64,000 bases of DNA from Trichococcus ilyis (lineage in GTDB: Bacteria > Bacillota > Bacilli > Lactobacillales > Aerococcaceae). Under the pieces are notes generated by a model that ran no database searches, was not told the DNA's origin, and worked only from the letters and a program-made list of their open reading frames with translations. Position 1 is the first letter of the stretch; every line of letters begins with the position of its first letter. A program made the translations under genes and the position numbers. Location of the stretch: assembly GCF_900109135.1 (NCBI RefSeq), contig NZ_FNYT01000001.1, positions 186,001 through 250,000 of the forward strand, read 5' to 3'. Positions 47,372 to 56,873 of the stretch are shown here, one piece after another.

Positions 47372-48313
47372 TCAAATCAAAAACAATGATTTAAGCACTG
47401 TTATGAACACGACCAGACTGAACATCGAAAAAATGGTCGTGAAAACGACGATTTGGCTCGCCAAATCCGGATCTCCGCCCATCTGTTGCGCCATCGTGTA
47501 GCTGGATACCGCAGTCGGCCCACCCAGCATCGTCATCATCGGCACCAGATTTTCGCTGCTCAAGCCGTAGAGGACAGCCAATGTCAAGCCGATAATCGGG
47601 ATCAGAACCAACTTGAAGAACACCGTCACTGCCAACTGCATGCGCGCATTATTCAAAGCATCAAAGCGGAAAGTGCCGCCCATGACGATCAATGCCAAAG
47701 GTGTGACCAGGCCTTTGATTCCGCTGAGCGTATCGTCGAGGAACAGCGGGAATTTCAATCCGGAAAGACTGATCAGTATCCCGATGATCGTACCGATGAA
47801 CATCGGATTCTTGAGGATATCAAGCAAGATCCGGCCGGGTTGGATTTTATGATCCGAATAGATGGAAAGCGCCACGACGGAAAGCACATTATTCAAGGGA
47901 ACGATGACCGCAATCAGTATCGATGTCATCCCCAATTGGCTTTCCGACAACAACGAAGTAGCGATCGGCAAGCCGAACAAGACGAAATTGGAACGGAATG
48001 TCCCTTGCAGCATCACCCCGCGTTTGGCATTGTCCTCTTCGATCCGCGGAATGAGCACGGCAAAGAGCAAGAAGACACTTAAGGTGAGTCCGACGGCGAA
48101 CAGGAGCACATCCACCCTGAAGGTGCTTCTTACGTCAGCTTCGTAGACGTTCATCAGGAGATTGATCGGCAAAAAGAACCGGAAAATGGCATTGTTCAAT
48201 TTTTGATAAGTCGTGCCGTCCAACAGCTTGGCCCGCAACAATCCTTGGCCGATCAACATGTACAATAACAAAGGCATGACTGCATTCAAGGCAATGGAAA
48301 AGTTCTCCAACAA
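47372..48313 (-). CDS. AEC (auxin efflux carrier) family transporter
   Basis: 313-aa membrane protein with about ten hydrophobic helices in two halves. Features include MPLLLYMLIGQGLLRAKLLDG at the N-terminus, LFGLPIATSLLSE, and MMTMLGGPTAVSSYTMAQQMGGDPDLAS near the C-terminus. Bacterial members carry malate or other organic acids; the substrate is not certain. Starts at TTG 48313, about nine bases after GGAG. Confidence 0.87.
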   Translation of the reverse strand: MLENFSIALNAVMPLLLYMLIGQGLLRAKLLDGTTYQKLNNAIFRFFLPINLLMNVYEADVRSTFRVDVLLFAVGLTLSVFLLFAVLIPRIEEDNAKRGVMLQGTFRSNFVLFGLPIATSLLSESQLGMTSILIAVIVPLNNVLSVVALSIYSDHKIQPGRILLDILKNPMFIGTIIGILISLSGLKFPLFLDDTLSGIKGLVTPLALIVMGGTFRFDALNNARMQLAVTVFFKLVLIPIIGLTLAVLYGLSSENLVPMMTMLGGPTAVSSYTMAQQMGGDPDLASQIVVFTTIFSMFSLVVFITVLKSLFLI

Positions 48314-48478
48314 AACATCTCCTTTTTCTGGAAGTATGATAATTAATGCGCAGCTTTTTAAGTAATGAAAAGCTTATTGATGCAACAGTATCAGTGTACC
48401 ATAAATTTGTGTTATTCTTTGCCCTCATCCTTTAAAAAGCGCTATACTTGAGTAAAGCAGAGAACAGGGGTGATCGGA

Positions 48479-49198
48479 ATGATTTATGAATTCAGGGTGG
48501 CTGTCCGCGACATCGGTTTGCCGATATGGCGGGATATCCAAGTGGACAGCGAAGAGACTTTCTACGATTTCAACGGCATCATCCAAGCGGCATTCAGTTG
48601 GAGCGGATTTTTCGAGCATCGTTTTGAAATTACGCGCTCCGGCGGCACAGACCTTCTTCCCGTCATCATCGAGGAGACTCCTTTGGACACTTTGGAAGAT
48701 TATACCGACGAGAGCGATTTCCGGGAATATTCCGATGAAGAGCGTGAAGATGTGGATGAAATCGAAGCAGATGACTACGACTTTTACGATGAGAACGACA
48801 GCGCGGAAAATGAGGATCAGACTCTGCAGAAATATTTCACCGCTATCGATGATGCAGCGACCTATATCTATTTCACTGATGCCGTCATAGAAGTGGATAT
48901 CCAGCTCACTGAGATGGTCGCGCCCCAAGAAGATAGGCGCTATCCGACTTGCGTGGCCGCCGAGAATGCCGGCCCGGACGAAATGGAAGACCGCAGCACG
49001 ATTCTGCAAAATCGGAATAATTTGATACTGGCGGACACAGAGGATTTGATCCGCTTGATCAATTTCGCATTATCCCAATTGGGCGACTCGGATATTTTCG
49101 ACTCGGGCTACGAGGATTTTGGGTCGGAATATGCGGTTGATACATACTGGGACGATGTGGAGTCAGATGATGCGGAAGATTCGCCTCCCAACTTCTGA
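48479..49198 (+). CDS. Plasmid pRiA4b ORF-3 family protein
   Basis: 239-aa acidic protein matching the pRiA4b ORF-3-like family: MIYEFRVAVRDIGLPIWRDIQVDSEETFYDFNGIIQAAFSWSGFFEHRFEI at the N-terminus. A strongly acidic insertion (about 70-115) follows. The function is unknown, although the family often occurs near plasmid or defence genes. Here it is a single chromosomal gene. ATG at 48479 is well spaced from AGGGGTGAT; the GTG at 48470 is less likely. Confidence 0.82.
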   Translation: MIYEFRVAVRDIGLPIWRDIQVDSEETFYDFNGIIQAAFSWSGFFEHRFEITRSGGTDLLPVIIEETPLDTLEDYTDESDFREYSDEEREDVDEIEADDYDFYDENDSAENEDQTLQKYFTAIDDAATYIYFTDAVIEVDIQLTEMVAPQEDRRYPTCVAAENAGPDEMEDRSTILQNRNNLILADTEDLIRLINFALSQLGDSDIFDSGYEDFGSEYAVDTYWDDVESDDAEDSPPNF

Positions 49199-49432
49199 TT
49201 CATCCATTAAATTAGGAACCCTGCCGCTTCTTTACCAGCGGTAGGGGTTTTTTGCTCACTTTTCCTGTTGAGCGGTGAAACAGGTCATACTTTCTTAACA
49301 AAAGAATCGTCATTCCGCAACAAATGCATCATCAATCTGTGTTATGATGTCCTTTGGATGCTCCAGAACATCGGATATCAGTTTTGATGTTTCCATTTTT
49401 CAGAGCAAATTTACACACAAGGGGGATTAGGT

Positions 49433-50401
49433 ATGACTTACCAAATCATCATCGTTTTTCTGATTATCCTGACACTTATCCATCTTATGAAAAAACGCAA
49501 CGGCAAGGAATCCAGATTTCCGTTCACGTCAGTCATTCTCGGCACGCTTTTCGGATACCTGCAGCAAACCACCTCTATCGGCAGCCTTATCGGCATACCG
49601 GACCTCGGACTCTATCTCGCGCTTGCCTTTCTGGGGTTAGCCACTTTGAAGGTCGTGTTCGGGCGAAGCAAGCAGAAACGTGAAGCGAATGCGCGTTTCC
49701 GCAGCGGCGTTTCCGGGTTGATCCTTGGGACAGGCTTCCTCTATCTGCACACCCAAACCGGCAGCGACCAATTCATTGCCGCCAGAACGGGCATTTCCGG
49801 TCTGACGCTCTATTTGGCCATGGGCTGTTACGCACTGGCGTTCCTGTCCTTTTCTGCCAACCTGAATAAACTGCTGAAGAAGCAAGGCACGCATTTCAGG
49901 AACGGCGTACTCGGAGTCCTCTTCGGCACAATATTCCTGTTCCTGGATACGCAAACGCTGGCCGGCGCTTTGCTGGCGAACCTCACAGGTCAGAACGGCC
50001 TGCTTCTGTATGCCGCACTCGTCTGCTATGCGGTTGCCGTTTTCAGCCTGCTTATGGAAGGCAACAAGCGCTTGAAACTGGCTGGAGCAAACAGCAACCG
50101 GGCGATCCTGTGCGCAGGGTTGGGCGGCATATTCAGATACATCCATCTGCGCACACCGTTGGATGATCTGTTGGGTGTTTCCGATTGGATGGGCACCCTT
50201 TCGTTTGGTCTGTTTATCGCAGCCGCGGTCTTCCTCGCGCTTGACCTCTTCAAAACGGGCAAATTGAAAAACAAGAATAAGTCCGCCAAGCGGACTGCCG
50301 AACAAACGATTCCTGTCTTCACTGCAGAACAGCCGGTTGTCGAAAATGCGGAAGTTACCGGACTCTCGCGGACTGAGTACAGACGCAAACAAAGCAAGTG
50401 A
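49433..50401 (+). CDS. Multi-pass membrane protein built of four internal repeats
   Basis: 322 aa; not a family I can name. After an N-terminal helix (residues 3-19), four homologous units of about 61-66 aa follow, each with two hydrophobic segments. They begin near residue 31 (FTSVILGTLFGYLQQTT), 88 (FRSGVSGLILGTGFLYLHTQT), 154 (FRNGVLGVLFGTIFLFLDTQT) and 222 (RAILCAGLGGIFRYIHLRT). Each unit continues with a GL-x-LYLAL-x-CYALA-type second helix. A basic, Lys/Arg-rich cytoplasmic-type tail ends the protein. ATG follows AAGGGGGATTAGGT. A single gene with its own terminator. Confidence 0.75.
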   Translation: MTYQIIIVFLIILTLIHLMKKRNGKESRFPFTSVILGTLFGYLQQTTSIGSLIGIPDLGLYLALAFLGLATLKVVFGRSKQKREANARFRSGVSGLILGTGFLYLHTQTGSDQFIAARTGISGLTLYLAMGCYALAFLSFSANLNKLLKKQGTHFRNGVLGVLFGTIFLFLDTQTLAGALLANLTGQNGLLLYAALVCYAVAVFSLLMEGNKRLKLAGANSNRAILCAGLGGIFRYIHLRTPLDDLLGVSDWMGTLSFGLFIAAAVFLALDLFKTGKLKNKNKSAKRTAEQTIPVFTAEQPVVENAEVTGLSRTEYRRKQSK

Positions 50402-50413
50402 ACATCCCAAATG

Positions 50414-50456
50414 AAAAAGCAGCGGACTCTCCTAGGTTGAGAGCCTGCTGCTTTTT
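50414..50456. terminator. Bidirectional terminator
   Basis: AAAAAGCAGC (50414-50423) with GCTGCTTTTT (50447-50456), plus an inner ACTCTC/GAGAG pairing; it serves both converging genes. Confidence 0.88.
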
Positions 50457-50687
50457 TCAATCTTCATCCTTGATGTCGGGATCCTCCGGCAGTGGCGTAT
50501 TCAGGTACGCCTCCAGTTCTTGTTTGTACTTTTCCCTTTGCTCGATGAAAAGGTTGAATTGATTGCGGTTCAGGAGTATTTCATCATCCACGCGGATTGT
50601 GCGGATCTGACGCTCGCGGATCAAGCGCTGGATTTCGCTGACCGGCACTTCCAGATACTCGGCTGTTTCTTGAATATTCAGATACAT
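50457..50687 (-). CDS. Small excisionase/MerR-type HTH protein
   Basis: 76 aa with an N-terminal helix-turn-helix of the excisionase/MerR-like (HTH_17) kind: YLNIQETAEYLEVPVSEIQRLIRERQIRTIRVDDEILLNRNQFNLFI. A charged helical tail follows. Chromosomal versions of this domain are often stand-alone regulators. ATG at 50687 is preceded by GGAAGGGGCTACT. It lies downstream of the proteasome-like gene on the same strand, 78 bases apart, and may be co-transcribed with it. Confidence 0.78.
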   Translation of the reverse strand: MYLNIQETAEYLEVPVSEIQRLIRERQIRTIRVDDEILLNRNQFNLFIEQREKYKQELEAYLNTPLPEDPDIKDED

Positions 50688-50765
50688 AGTAGCCCCTTCC
50701 AAAAGCTCATTTCATTCATTCTACACCAAGTCCGGGAATTTGGGGGGAATTTTTCTGTGTTTCTG

Positions 50766-52022
50766 TCAGCGCAGCCGATTGCTGTCGGGAGTGAAGTAGT
50801 TTTTACGCTTGACCCAGACCGGACCGTCCCCTTTCGTGATCAAGAGCACATCGATCGGCCCCCCGACCGTTTCCATAGAAAAAGAGATTTTGCCTTTAAA
50901 GGAGGTTATGTTGACCAACGTTTCGGCTATCAGAGCGAGTTCCTCCTTCGGCATTGAATCGATCGTCATCAATACAGGGGTCAAGTGACGTTCCTGTTTC
51001 ATGTTGTCGAAGGCATCCAGACCCGATTCGACCAGCATAGCCTCCAATTTGTTGATTTCCTGGGCATCACTTTCCTTCAACAACTTTTTCTCGGTCAGTT
51101 CCGAAACAAATTTCCTGAGCGTGGCGCGGAGCAATTCCCCGAGATCGGCCTCCAGATCCGGCGCTATGCCGTTTATGACCGTATGGACCATGTCCTGCTG
51201 TGCGAACGGGACGATGGCCGAGGAACATCGGTCTTCGGCGAAATCATTCATGACGATTTGGCGCACAGTCAACCGCTTTTTGATCACTCTGTCGACGACA
51301 CCGGCTATGTCGTACTGATAGATGCTGGGGAACAGCTCATCGAAACCGAAGCCAGCGATCACCAGACCGGAGTAGGTGTCGGGATAATAGCTGTCGCTGT
51401 ATACATAATTCCTGACGAGCTTGTACAGATCCGGCTTGAATTTATCATAGAGATTCAGGCCCAGGAATACGGTATCGAAAAGCTCCTTAAAAACCTCGTC
51501 CAGCTTCTCCCCGTAGCGGTCAGAGAAAACTTTGATCGGCGCCTTTTTGGTGATGCTTTTCATTTTTTCGCTTTCTTTCAGCAACGCCGGAATCTTTTCC
51601 TCGACGGCCTTTTGGTAATCCGCCAGCGTAAATGCCCCAGGTGAAGGTATGTAAGTCGTATTTTCCAAAATATTGCTGACATTCTCCGCGTACCCGATGA
51701 TGAGCACTTCAGTGTAGATCGAGGAGTAGATTTCATCCACGCTCTCAAGATAATTGAAGAATTCGGTGCAGTAATCCGAGACCTTATCCAAAGGGCGGGA
51801 ACCTATTTTCTGATGAAAACCCGTAACGATGATTTCCCATGGAATCCCCATGAATAGCACATTACCGAACATCATGATGGCGATCGAATGGGTCGGGCCG
51901 AGCGAAAAAATCTTGTTGCCGGAATTGAATATTTTCATTTGTTCGCTGTTCCCCATCGTCAAAGCCGAATCAGCCGCCAGCACCAATCCGTTCGCGTTCA
52001 ATATCCCTACTTCTGCCGTCAT
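50766..52022 (-). CDS. Proteasome-beta/HslV-like Ntn hydrolase, 418 aa, undescribed
   Basis: Starts MTAEVGILNANGLVLAADSALTMG, which closely follows the N-terminus of proteasome beta subunits and HslV. After removal of Met, Thr is residue 1 and Asp falls at residue 17, as in the catalytic Thr1/Asp17 pair; Lys36 (NKIFSL) is the probable Lys33 equivalent. Then comes SIAIMMFGNVLFMGIPWE, the position of the conserved Gly-rich strand. The remaining roughly 300 aa is much longer than HslV (about 180 aa) and is not a domain I recognise. No signal peptide and no AAA+ unfoldase gene is adjacent. ATG at 52022 follows GAGGAAACGTC; upstream in-frame codons lack a ribosome binding site. Activity and self-assembly are inferred. 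Confidence 0.72.
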   Translation of the reverse strand: MTAEVGILNANGLVLAADSALTMGNSEQMKIFNSGNKIFSLGPTHSIAIMMFGNVLFMGIPWEIIVTGFHQKIGSRPLDKVSDYCTEFFNYLESVDEIYSSIYTEVLIIGYAENVSNILENTTYIPSPGAFTLADYQKAVEEKIPALLKESEKMKSITKKAPIKVFSDRYGEKLDEVFKELFDTVFLGLNLYDKFKPDLYKLVRNYVYSDSYYPDTYSGLVIAGFGFDELFPSIYQYDIAGVVDRVIKKRLTVRQIVMNDFAEDRCSSAIVPFAQQDMVHTVINGIAPDLEADLGELLRATLRKFVSELTEKKLLKESDAQEINKLEAMLVESGLDAFDNMKQERHLTPVLMTIDSMPKEELALIAETLVNITSFKGKISFSMETVGGPIDVLLITKGDGPVWVKRKNYFTPDSNRLR

Positions 52023-52154
52023 GACGTTTCCTCGCTTCCTCTGCAAACTGATTTTTGTAAAGCGCTCTCTTTCCTCCATTATAGACTTCCCTGCACTTTT
52101 TCTCAAAACATTAGCGATGCCGTCACAACTTTGATTGCTCCCTTTACGCAATCA

Positions 52155-52193
52155 AAAAAGGAACAGTCGCCACTATCAGGGGGCGACTGTTCC
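52155..52193 (-). terminator. Terminator of nifJ
   Basis: A 12-bp stem, GGAACAGTCGCC (52160-52171) with GGCGACTGTTCC (52182-52193); on the minus strand it is followed by TTTTTTGAT. Confidence 0.9.
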
Positions 52194-52202
52194 GGATCGA
52201 AG

Positions 52203-55200
52203 CTAGTCAGTATAAGATTCCAAGCGGACATAGGACTGGTAACGGTCCTTTGCCGCCGCCAGGCTTTCATCGAAAATCGCTTGCACATGCTCGGCGTCAT
52301 ACTGGTTATACAACGAAGAGTAGCGGACCTCTTCCATCAGGAAATCCTGGAAACGTTCGAACTGTGGTTCCTTGGAATCCAACTTGAACGGGTTTTTCCC
52401 TTTCAGTTTGTTTTCCGGGTGGAAGCGGTAAAGGTGCCAATAGCCGACATCCACCGCATCTTTTTCGTGTTCCTGCGATACGGTCAGGCCGCACTTGATG
52501 CCGTGGCTGATGCAGGGGGAATAAGCGATTACGATGGAAGGGCCATCGTAGGCTTCAGCCTCGGAGATGACTTTCAGGGTATGCCGCGGGTTGGCGCCCA
52601 TCGCAATCTGGGCGACATAGACGTAGCCGTAGTTCATCATCATCATGCCCAAGTCTTTTTTGCGGACCGCTTTGCCGCCGGAAGCGAACTCGGCGATGGC
52701 GCCCAGGTTGGATGATTTCGAAACCTGACCGCCTGTGTTGGAATAGACTTCGGTATCCAACACGAGGATGTTCACATCTTCCCCGCTTGCGAGAACATGG
52801 TCGATCCCGCCGAAGCCGATATCGTAAGCCCAGCCATCGCCGCCGATCATCCATGTCGAACGTTTCATCAGGTAGTCCTTATATTCCAAAAGTTCGGTTA
52901 CCGATTGTTGGATCTGCTGATCCGTTGTCCCAACAGTTTCCAAAGCCTTGATGTACGCTTCGGCTAATTTGCGGGCGCCGTTTTTGTCGCTGAAGCCTTC
53001 AACCCAAGCTCTGGCGGATGTTCTCAGCGAATCGTCGATCGGCAGGTCCAGGAGCGCTCCGGTCAATTCCAGTGTCCGCTGGCGCAGCTGTTTCGTAGCA
53101 TGGTGCATCCCCAGGCCGAATTCCGCATTGTCCTCCAACAGGGAATTTGCCCAAGATGGGCCGCAGCCTGCTTCGTTTGTCGTATACGGTGTGGAAGGAG
53201 CAGAGCCCCCGTAGATGGATGAGCAGCCCGTCGCATTCGCGATCTGCATGCGATCGCCCACCACTTGGGTGACCAATTTGATGTAGGGCGTTTCGCCGCA
53301 GCCGGCGCAGGCTCCCGAAAATTCGAACAATGGTTTTTCGAATTGGCTGCCTTTCACCGTATTGATGCCGACCGGATTTTCCTTGTGCGGCAGGCGGATC
53401 ATGTAATCCCAGTTATTGTTTTCCTCCAGGTGGTCCTCACGGTTTTTCATCTCGATCGCTTTTTTGCGGGCTGGACAGGTCAGGACGCAGATGCCGCAGC
53501 CCGTGCAGTCGGCAGCGGACACTTGGATCCGGTATTTGTAGTCCTTATATGGGCGCATCCCATCAAGGAACTCCACACCTTCAGGGGCATTGGCTGCCTC
53601 ATCCTCGGTGGCCAGGAACGGTCGGATGGCGGCATGCGGACAAACGAAGGAGCACTGGTTGCACTGGATGCATTCCTCGGGGTTCCAGATCGGGATCTGG
53701 ACGGCGATTTCGCGCTTCTCGTATTGCGTCGTCCCCTGCGGGAAAGTTCCGTCAGCCCTGTCCAAGAAGGCGCTGACAGGCAATTGGTTGCCTTCCATCC
53801 GCTCCATCATGTTGCCGATGTTGCGGACAAAATCCGGTTCATCCCCCAAAGCTTCCGGCTCATCCTGAGCATCCCTCCAGCTGTCCGGGATGCTGATTTT
53901 TTGGACTGCTTCCATGCCGGCATCGATCGCTTTTTCATTCATGGAAATGATCGCTTCGCCTTTATGCCCGTATGACTTGCGGGCCGCTTCCTTCATGTGC
54001 TGCATCGCTTCTTCGGCAGGTATGACAGGCAGGATTTTGAAGAAGGCTGCTTGACAGATCGTGTTGATCCGTCCGCCGAGGCCGATTTCCTTGGCAAGGT
54101 TGATGGCGTCGATCGTATAGAAATCGATCCCTTTTTGGGCGATGTACCGCTTCATTTTGGCGGGCAAACGCATTTCGAGATCCTCGGCGCGCCAATTGGT
54201 GTTCAGCAGGAAAGCGCCGCCTGGTTTCAGGTTCTTCAGCATATCGTATTTTTTTACGTAGGCATGGTTGTGGCAAGCCACAAAATCAGCCTTTTCGATC
54301 AGATACGGCTCATGGATCGGCTCCTTGCCGAAGCGCAGGTCGGAAATCGTTACCCCGCCCGATTTTTTCGAATCGTAGGAGAAATAGGCCTGGACATGCA
54401 TATCGGTATGATCCCCGATGATTTTGATCGAATTTTTGTTGGCCCCTACTGTCCCATCGGAACCGAATCCCCAGAATTTCGCCTCGAACGTGCCTTCCGG
54501 ACGGACGTCGATTTGTTCATCAATCGCAAGGGACAAGTGGGTGACGTCATCATTGATGCCGATCGTGAACGGATGCTTCGGTTCCTCTTTCTTCAGGTTT
54601 TTATAGACCGCGAAAATTTGCTCAGGTGTCGTGTCCTTCGAACCCAACCCGTAGCGGCCACCGATGATCATCGGCCGATCGCCACGATTGTTGAAGGCAG
54701 CGACGACGTCAAGAAAGAGCGGTTCGCCAATGGAGCCGGCTTCTTTTGTGCGGTCGAGTACCGCAATCCGTTTTACAGTGTCAGGCAATTCTTTCAGAAA
54801 ATGACCTACGCTGAATGGCCGGTAAAGATGCACGTTGAGGACTCCGACTTTTTCCCCCATGCGATTCAGGAAATCGGCCGTTTCGCAGGCGGTCTCAGAG
54901 ACGGAACCCATGCAGACAATGACCCGGTCGGCATCCACGGCACCATAGTAATTGAAAAGGCGGTAGTCTCGGCCGGTCAACTTGTTCATCTTTTCCAGAT
55001 AACCTGCAACGATTTCCGGAACGGCATCGTAATATCTGTTTGCCGCTTCCTTGGTCTGGAAAAAGACGTCGGGATTCTGGGCCGTTCCCCGCAGTGTAGG
55101 GTGGTTCGGACTGAGGCTGCGGTCGCGGAATGCCTTCAAAGCATCCTGGTCCAGCATTTCCGCCAGATCATCATACGATTGGACCTCGATTTTTTGGATT

Positions 55201-55742
55201 TCATGCGAAGTGCGGAAACCGTCAAAGAAATGCAGGAACGGGACGCGCCCCTTGATCGCCGCCAAATGGGCGACCGCGGCCAAATCCGTCGTTTCCTGTA
55301 CGCTCGAGGATGCCAGCAAAGCATATCCTGTCTGTCTGCAGGCCATCACGTCCGAATGGTCGCCGAAGATGGAAAGCGCATGCCCTCCGACGGCACGAGC
55401 GGCAACATGGATGACGGAAGGCAAAAGTTGTCCGGCCATTTTATAGAGATCGGGAATCATCAGCAATAGCCCTTGCGATGAGGTATAGGAACACGCCAAG
55501 GCGCCCGCTTGCAGCGCGCCGTGTACTGTGCCCGCCGCGCCTGCTTCGGATTGCATCTGGGTTACTTTCACGGTTTGGCCAAAGATATTCTTGCGGCCCT
55601 CCTGCGCCCAATGATCGACGGCATCGGCCATCGGTGAGGATGGTGTGATGGGATAGATCCCTGAAATTTCGGTAAAAGCGTATGATGTATAGGCTGCGGC
55701 AGTATTGCCGTCGACAGTCATATACATTTTTTTGTTGGACAT
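52203..55742 (-). CDS. nifJ: Pyruvate:ferredoxin (flavodoxin) oxidoreductase NifJ
   Basis: 1179-aa single-chain enzyme that oxidises pyruvate to acetyl-CoA and CO2 with reduction of ferredoxin or flavodoxin. Domain order: pyruvate-binding domain (YTSYAFTEISGIYPITPSSPMAD at the N-terminus), gamma domain near 420-620 (FWGFGSDGTVGANKNSIKII), and a two-cluster ferredoxin domain near 690-760 (ECIQCNQCSFVCPHAA and DCTGCGICVLTCPARKK). The thiamine diphosphate domain is near 820-1110 (SGACAGCGETPYIKL; MIGGDGWAYDIGFGGIDHVLASGEDVNILVLDTEVYSNTGGQ). All cluster cysteines are present. It indicates anaerobic or facultative metabolism. Starts 9 bases after AGAAGGA. Confidence 0.96.
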   Translation of the reverse strand: MSNKKMYMTVDGNTAAAYTSYAFTEISGIYPITPSSPMADAVDHWAQEGRKNIFGQTVKVTQMQSEAGAAGTVHGALQAGALACSYTSSQGLLLMIPDLYKMAGQLLPSVIHVAARAVGGHALSIFGDHSDVMACRQTGYALLASSSVQETTDLAAVAHLAAIKGRVPFLHFFDGFRTSHEIQKIEVQSYDDLAEMLDQDALKAFRDRSLSPNHPTLRGTAQNPDVFFQTKEAANRYYDAVPEIVAGYLEKMNKLTGRDYRLFNYYGAVDADRVIVCMGSVSETACETADFLNRMGEKVGVLNVHLYRPFSVGHFLKELPDTVKRIAVLDRTKEAGSIGEPLFLDVVAAFNNRGDRPMIIGGRYGLGSKDTTPEQIFAVYKNLKKEEPKHPFTIGINDDVTHLSLAIDEQIDVRPEGTFEAKFWGFGSDGTVGANKNSIKIIGDHTDMHVQAYFSYDSKKSGGVTISDLRFGKEPIHEPYLIEKADFVACHNHAYVKKYDMLKNLKPGGAFLLNTNWRAEDLEMRLPAKMKRYIAQKGIDFYTIDAINLAKEIGLGGRINTICQAAFFKILPVIPAEEAMQHMKEAARKSYGHKGEAIISMNEKAIDAGMEAVQKISIPDSWRDAQDEPEALGDEPDFVRNIGNMMERMEGNQLPVSAFLDRADGTFPQGTTQYEKREIAVQIPIWNPEECIQCNQCSFVCPHAAIRPFLATEDEAANAPEGVEFLDGMRPYKDYKYRIQVSAADCTGCGICVLTCPARKKAIEMKNREDHLEENNNWDYMIRLPHKENPVGINTVKGSQFEKPLFEFSGACAGCGETPYIKLVTQVVGDRMQIANATGCSSIYGGSAPSTPYTTNEAGCGPSWANSLLEDNAEFGLGMHHATKQLRQRTLELTGALLDLPIDDSLRTSARAWVEGFSDKNGARKLAEAYIKALETVGTTDQQIQQSVTELLEYKDYLMKRSTWMIGGDGWAYDIGFGGIDHVLASGEDVNILVLDTEVYSNTGGQVSKSSNLGAIAEFASGGKAVRKKDLGMMMMNYGYVYVAQIAMGANPRHTLKVISEAEAYDGPSIVIAYSPCISHGIKCGLTVSQEHEKDAVDVGYWHLYRFHPENKLKGKNPFKLDSKEPQFERFQDFLMEEVRYSSLYNQYDAEHVQAIFDESLAAAKDRYQSYVRLESYTD

Positions 55743-55852
55743 AAAGGATTCCTTCTCTCAAATCGTATAGTTCACATATGGTTGGTTTGTTTTCTGATTT
55801 ATCTTGTGCTTAACCCGCAGAACGGCACCAACCGATGCTTTTGCATACGTTC

Positions 55853-55858
55853 ATTATA
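55853..55858 (-). promoter_or_regulatory. Extended -10 promoter of nifJ
   Basis: On the minus strand the sequence reads TGCTATAAT, a consensus extended -10 element, about 110 bases upstream of the start codon. No Rex-type operator was recognised. Confidence 0.55.
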
Positions 55859-55978
55859 GCAAAAAAGTAAGTGCTCCGGTACACAAAGAAAGGCGTTTTA
55901 TCGCGATTTTCTGAAAATTTAAGAGATCAAACTGCGTATTTCAGCCTTTCTCATTTTGTACGTTAAAGGATATTCTGA

Positions 55979-56773
55979 CTATTCCATCCTTTTTGGGGGA
56001 AGAATCGGGATTTGTCTTCTGACGGATGCGACCCGATCGAGATCCACCGACACGATCACGATTTCCTCCTCAAATCCCAGTTGGGCCAGAACGCTTCCCC
56101 AAGGATCAGCCACAATCGAATGGCCATAAGCATGGTAGCTGAAATCGAGGTCGCGGGCAGGGCTGACCCCCACCATGAACAGCTGGTTGTCGACAGCGCG
56201 CGCCCGGAACAGCAATTCCCAATGCGCCGGGCCGGTCGTCATATTGAACGCGGCGGGCACGATGCAGACGATCGCTCCTTGTTTCTGGAGCAGCTCCCAG
56301 TCGCTTTGGAAACGGATATCAAAGCAGATCCCCAAGCCGAACAGTCCGAACTCGGTCTGGAACACGCGCAGTCCGTCCCCGGGCGTCAATGTGTCGGATT
56401 CCTTGAACGTTTGCCCGCCATCAACCTGGATATCGAACAGATGGGTTTTGCTGTAGTCGTGGATTTCGTTGCCCTGGCGATCGAAAGTATAACTTGTGTT
56501 GTAGATCTTGTTGTCTTTGATTTGCGGAACCGATCCGCCGACCACATAGACGGTGTTTTCTTCCGCCATTTTCGCCAGCCTTCTGTAGGTTTCCCCGCCT
56601 TTTGGTTCTGCGTATTCTCGGAAATAGGCGTTATCGTACGGACAATTGAACATTTCCGGGAGAACCGCCATATCTGCCCCGCCTTGTGCTGCTTTTTTGA
56701 CCAATTCTTCTGCCCGTTTTAGGTTCGTTTCCTTATCAGCTGTGACCATCATCTGAAGCAAGGCTATTCTCAT
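55979..56773 (-). CDS. Carbon-nitrogen hydrolase (nitrilase superfamily, omega-amidase-like)
   Basis: 264-aa amidase. The Glu-Lys-Cys triad is in VLPEMFNCPYD (Glu about residue 40), HDYSKTHLFDI (Lys about 109) and GLGICFDIRFQSDW (Cys about 151). The sequence is closest to omega-amidase/Nit2-like members that hydrolyse alpha-ketoglutaramate or related amides; the exact substrate is undecided. The start at 56773 (MRIALLQMMVTADKETN) follows AGGAGGTTGAACAGC. Confidence 0.9.
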   Translation of the reverse strand: MRIALLQMMVTADKETNLKRAEELVKKAAQGGADMAVLPEMFNCPYDNAYFREYAEPKGGETYRRLAKMAEENTVYVVGGSVPQIKDNKIYNTSYTFDRQGNEIHDYSKTHLFDIQVDGGQTFKESDTLTPGDGLRVFQTEFGLFGLGICFDIRFQSDWELLQKQGAIVCIVPAAFNMTTGPAHWELLFRARAVDNQLFMVGVSPARDLDFSYHAYGHSIVADPWGSVLAQLGFEEEIVIVSVDLDRVASVRRQIPILPPKRME

Positions 56774-56873
56774 GCTGTTCAACCTCCTGTTCGTTTCCAT
56801 CAGTATAACGTGTAATCGATGCAGTGTCACAAAAAAGCAGACACGGCTGTGTTGCCGTCCCTGCTTTTCGACT

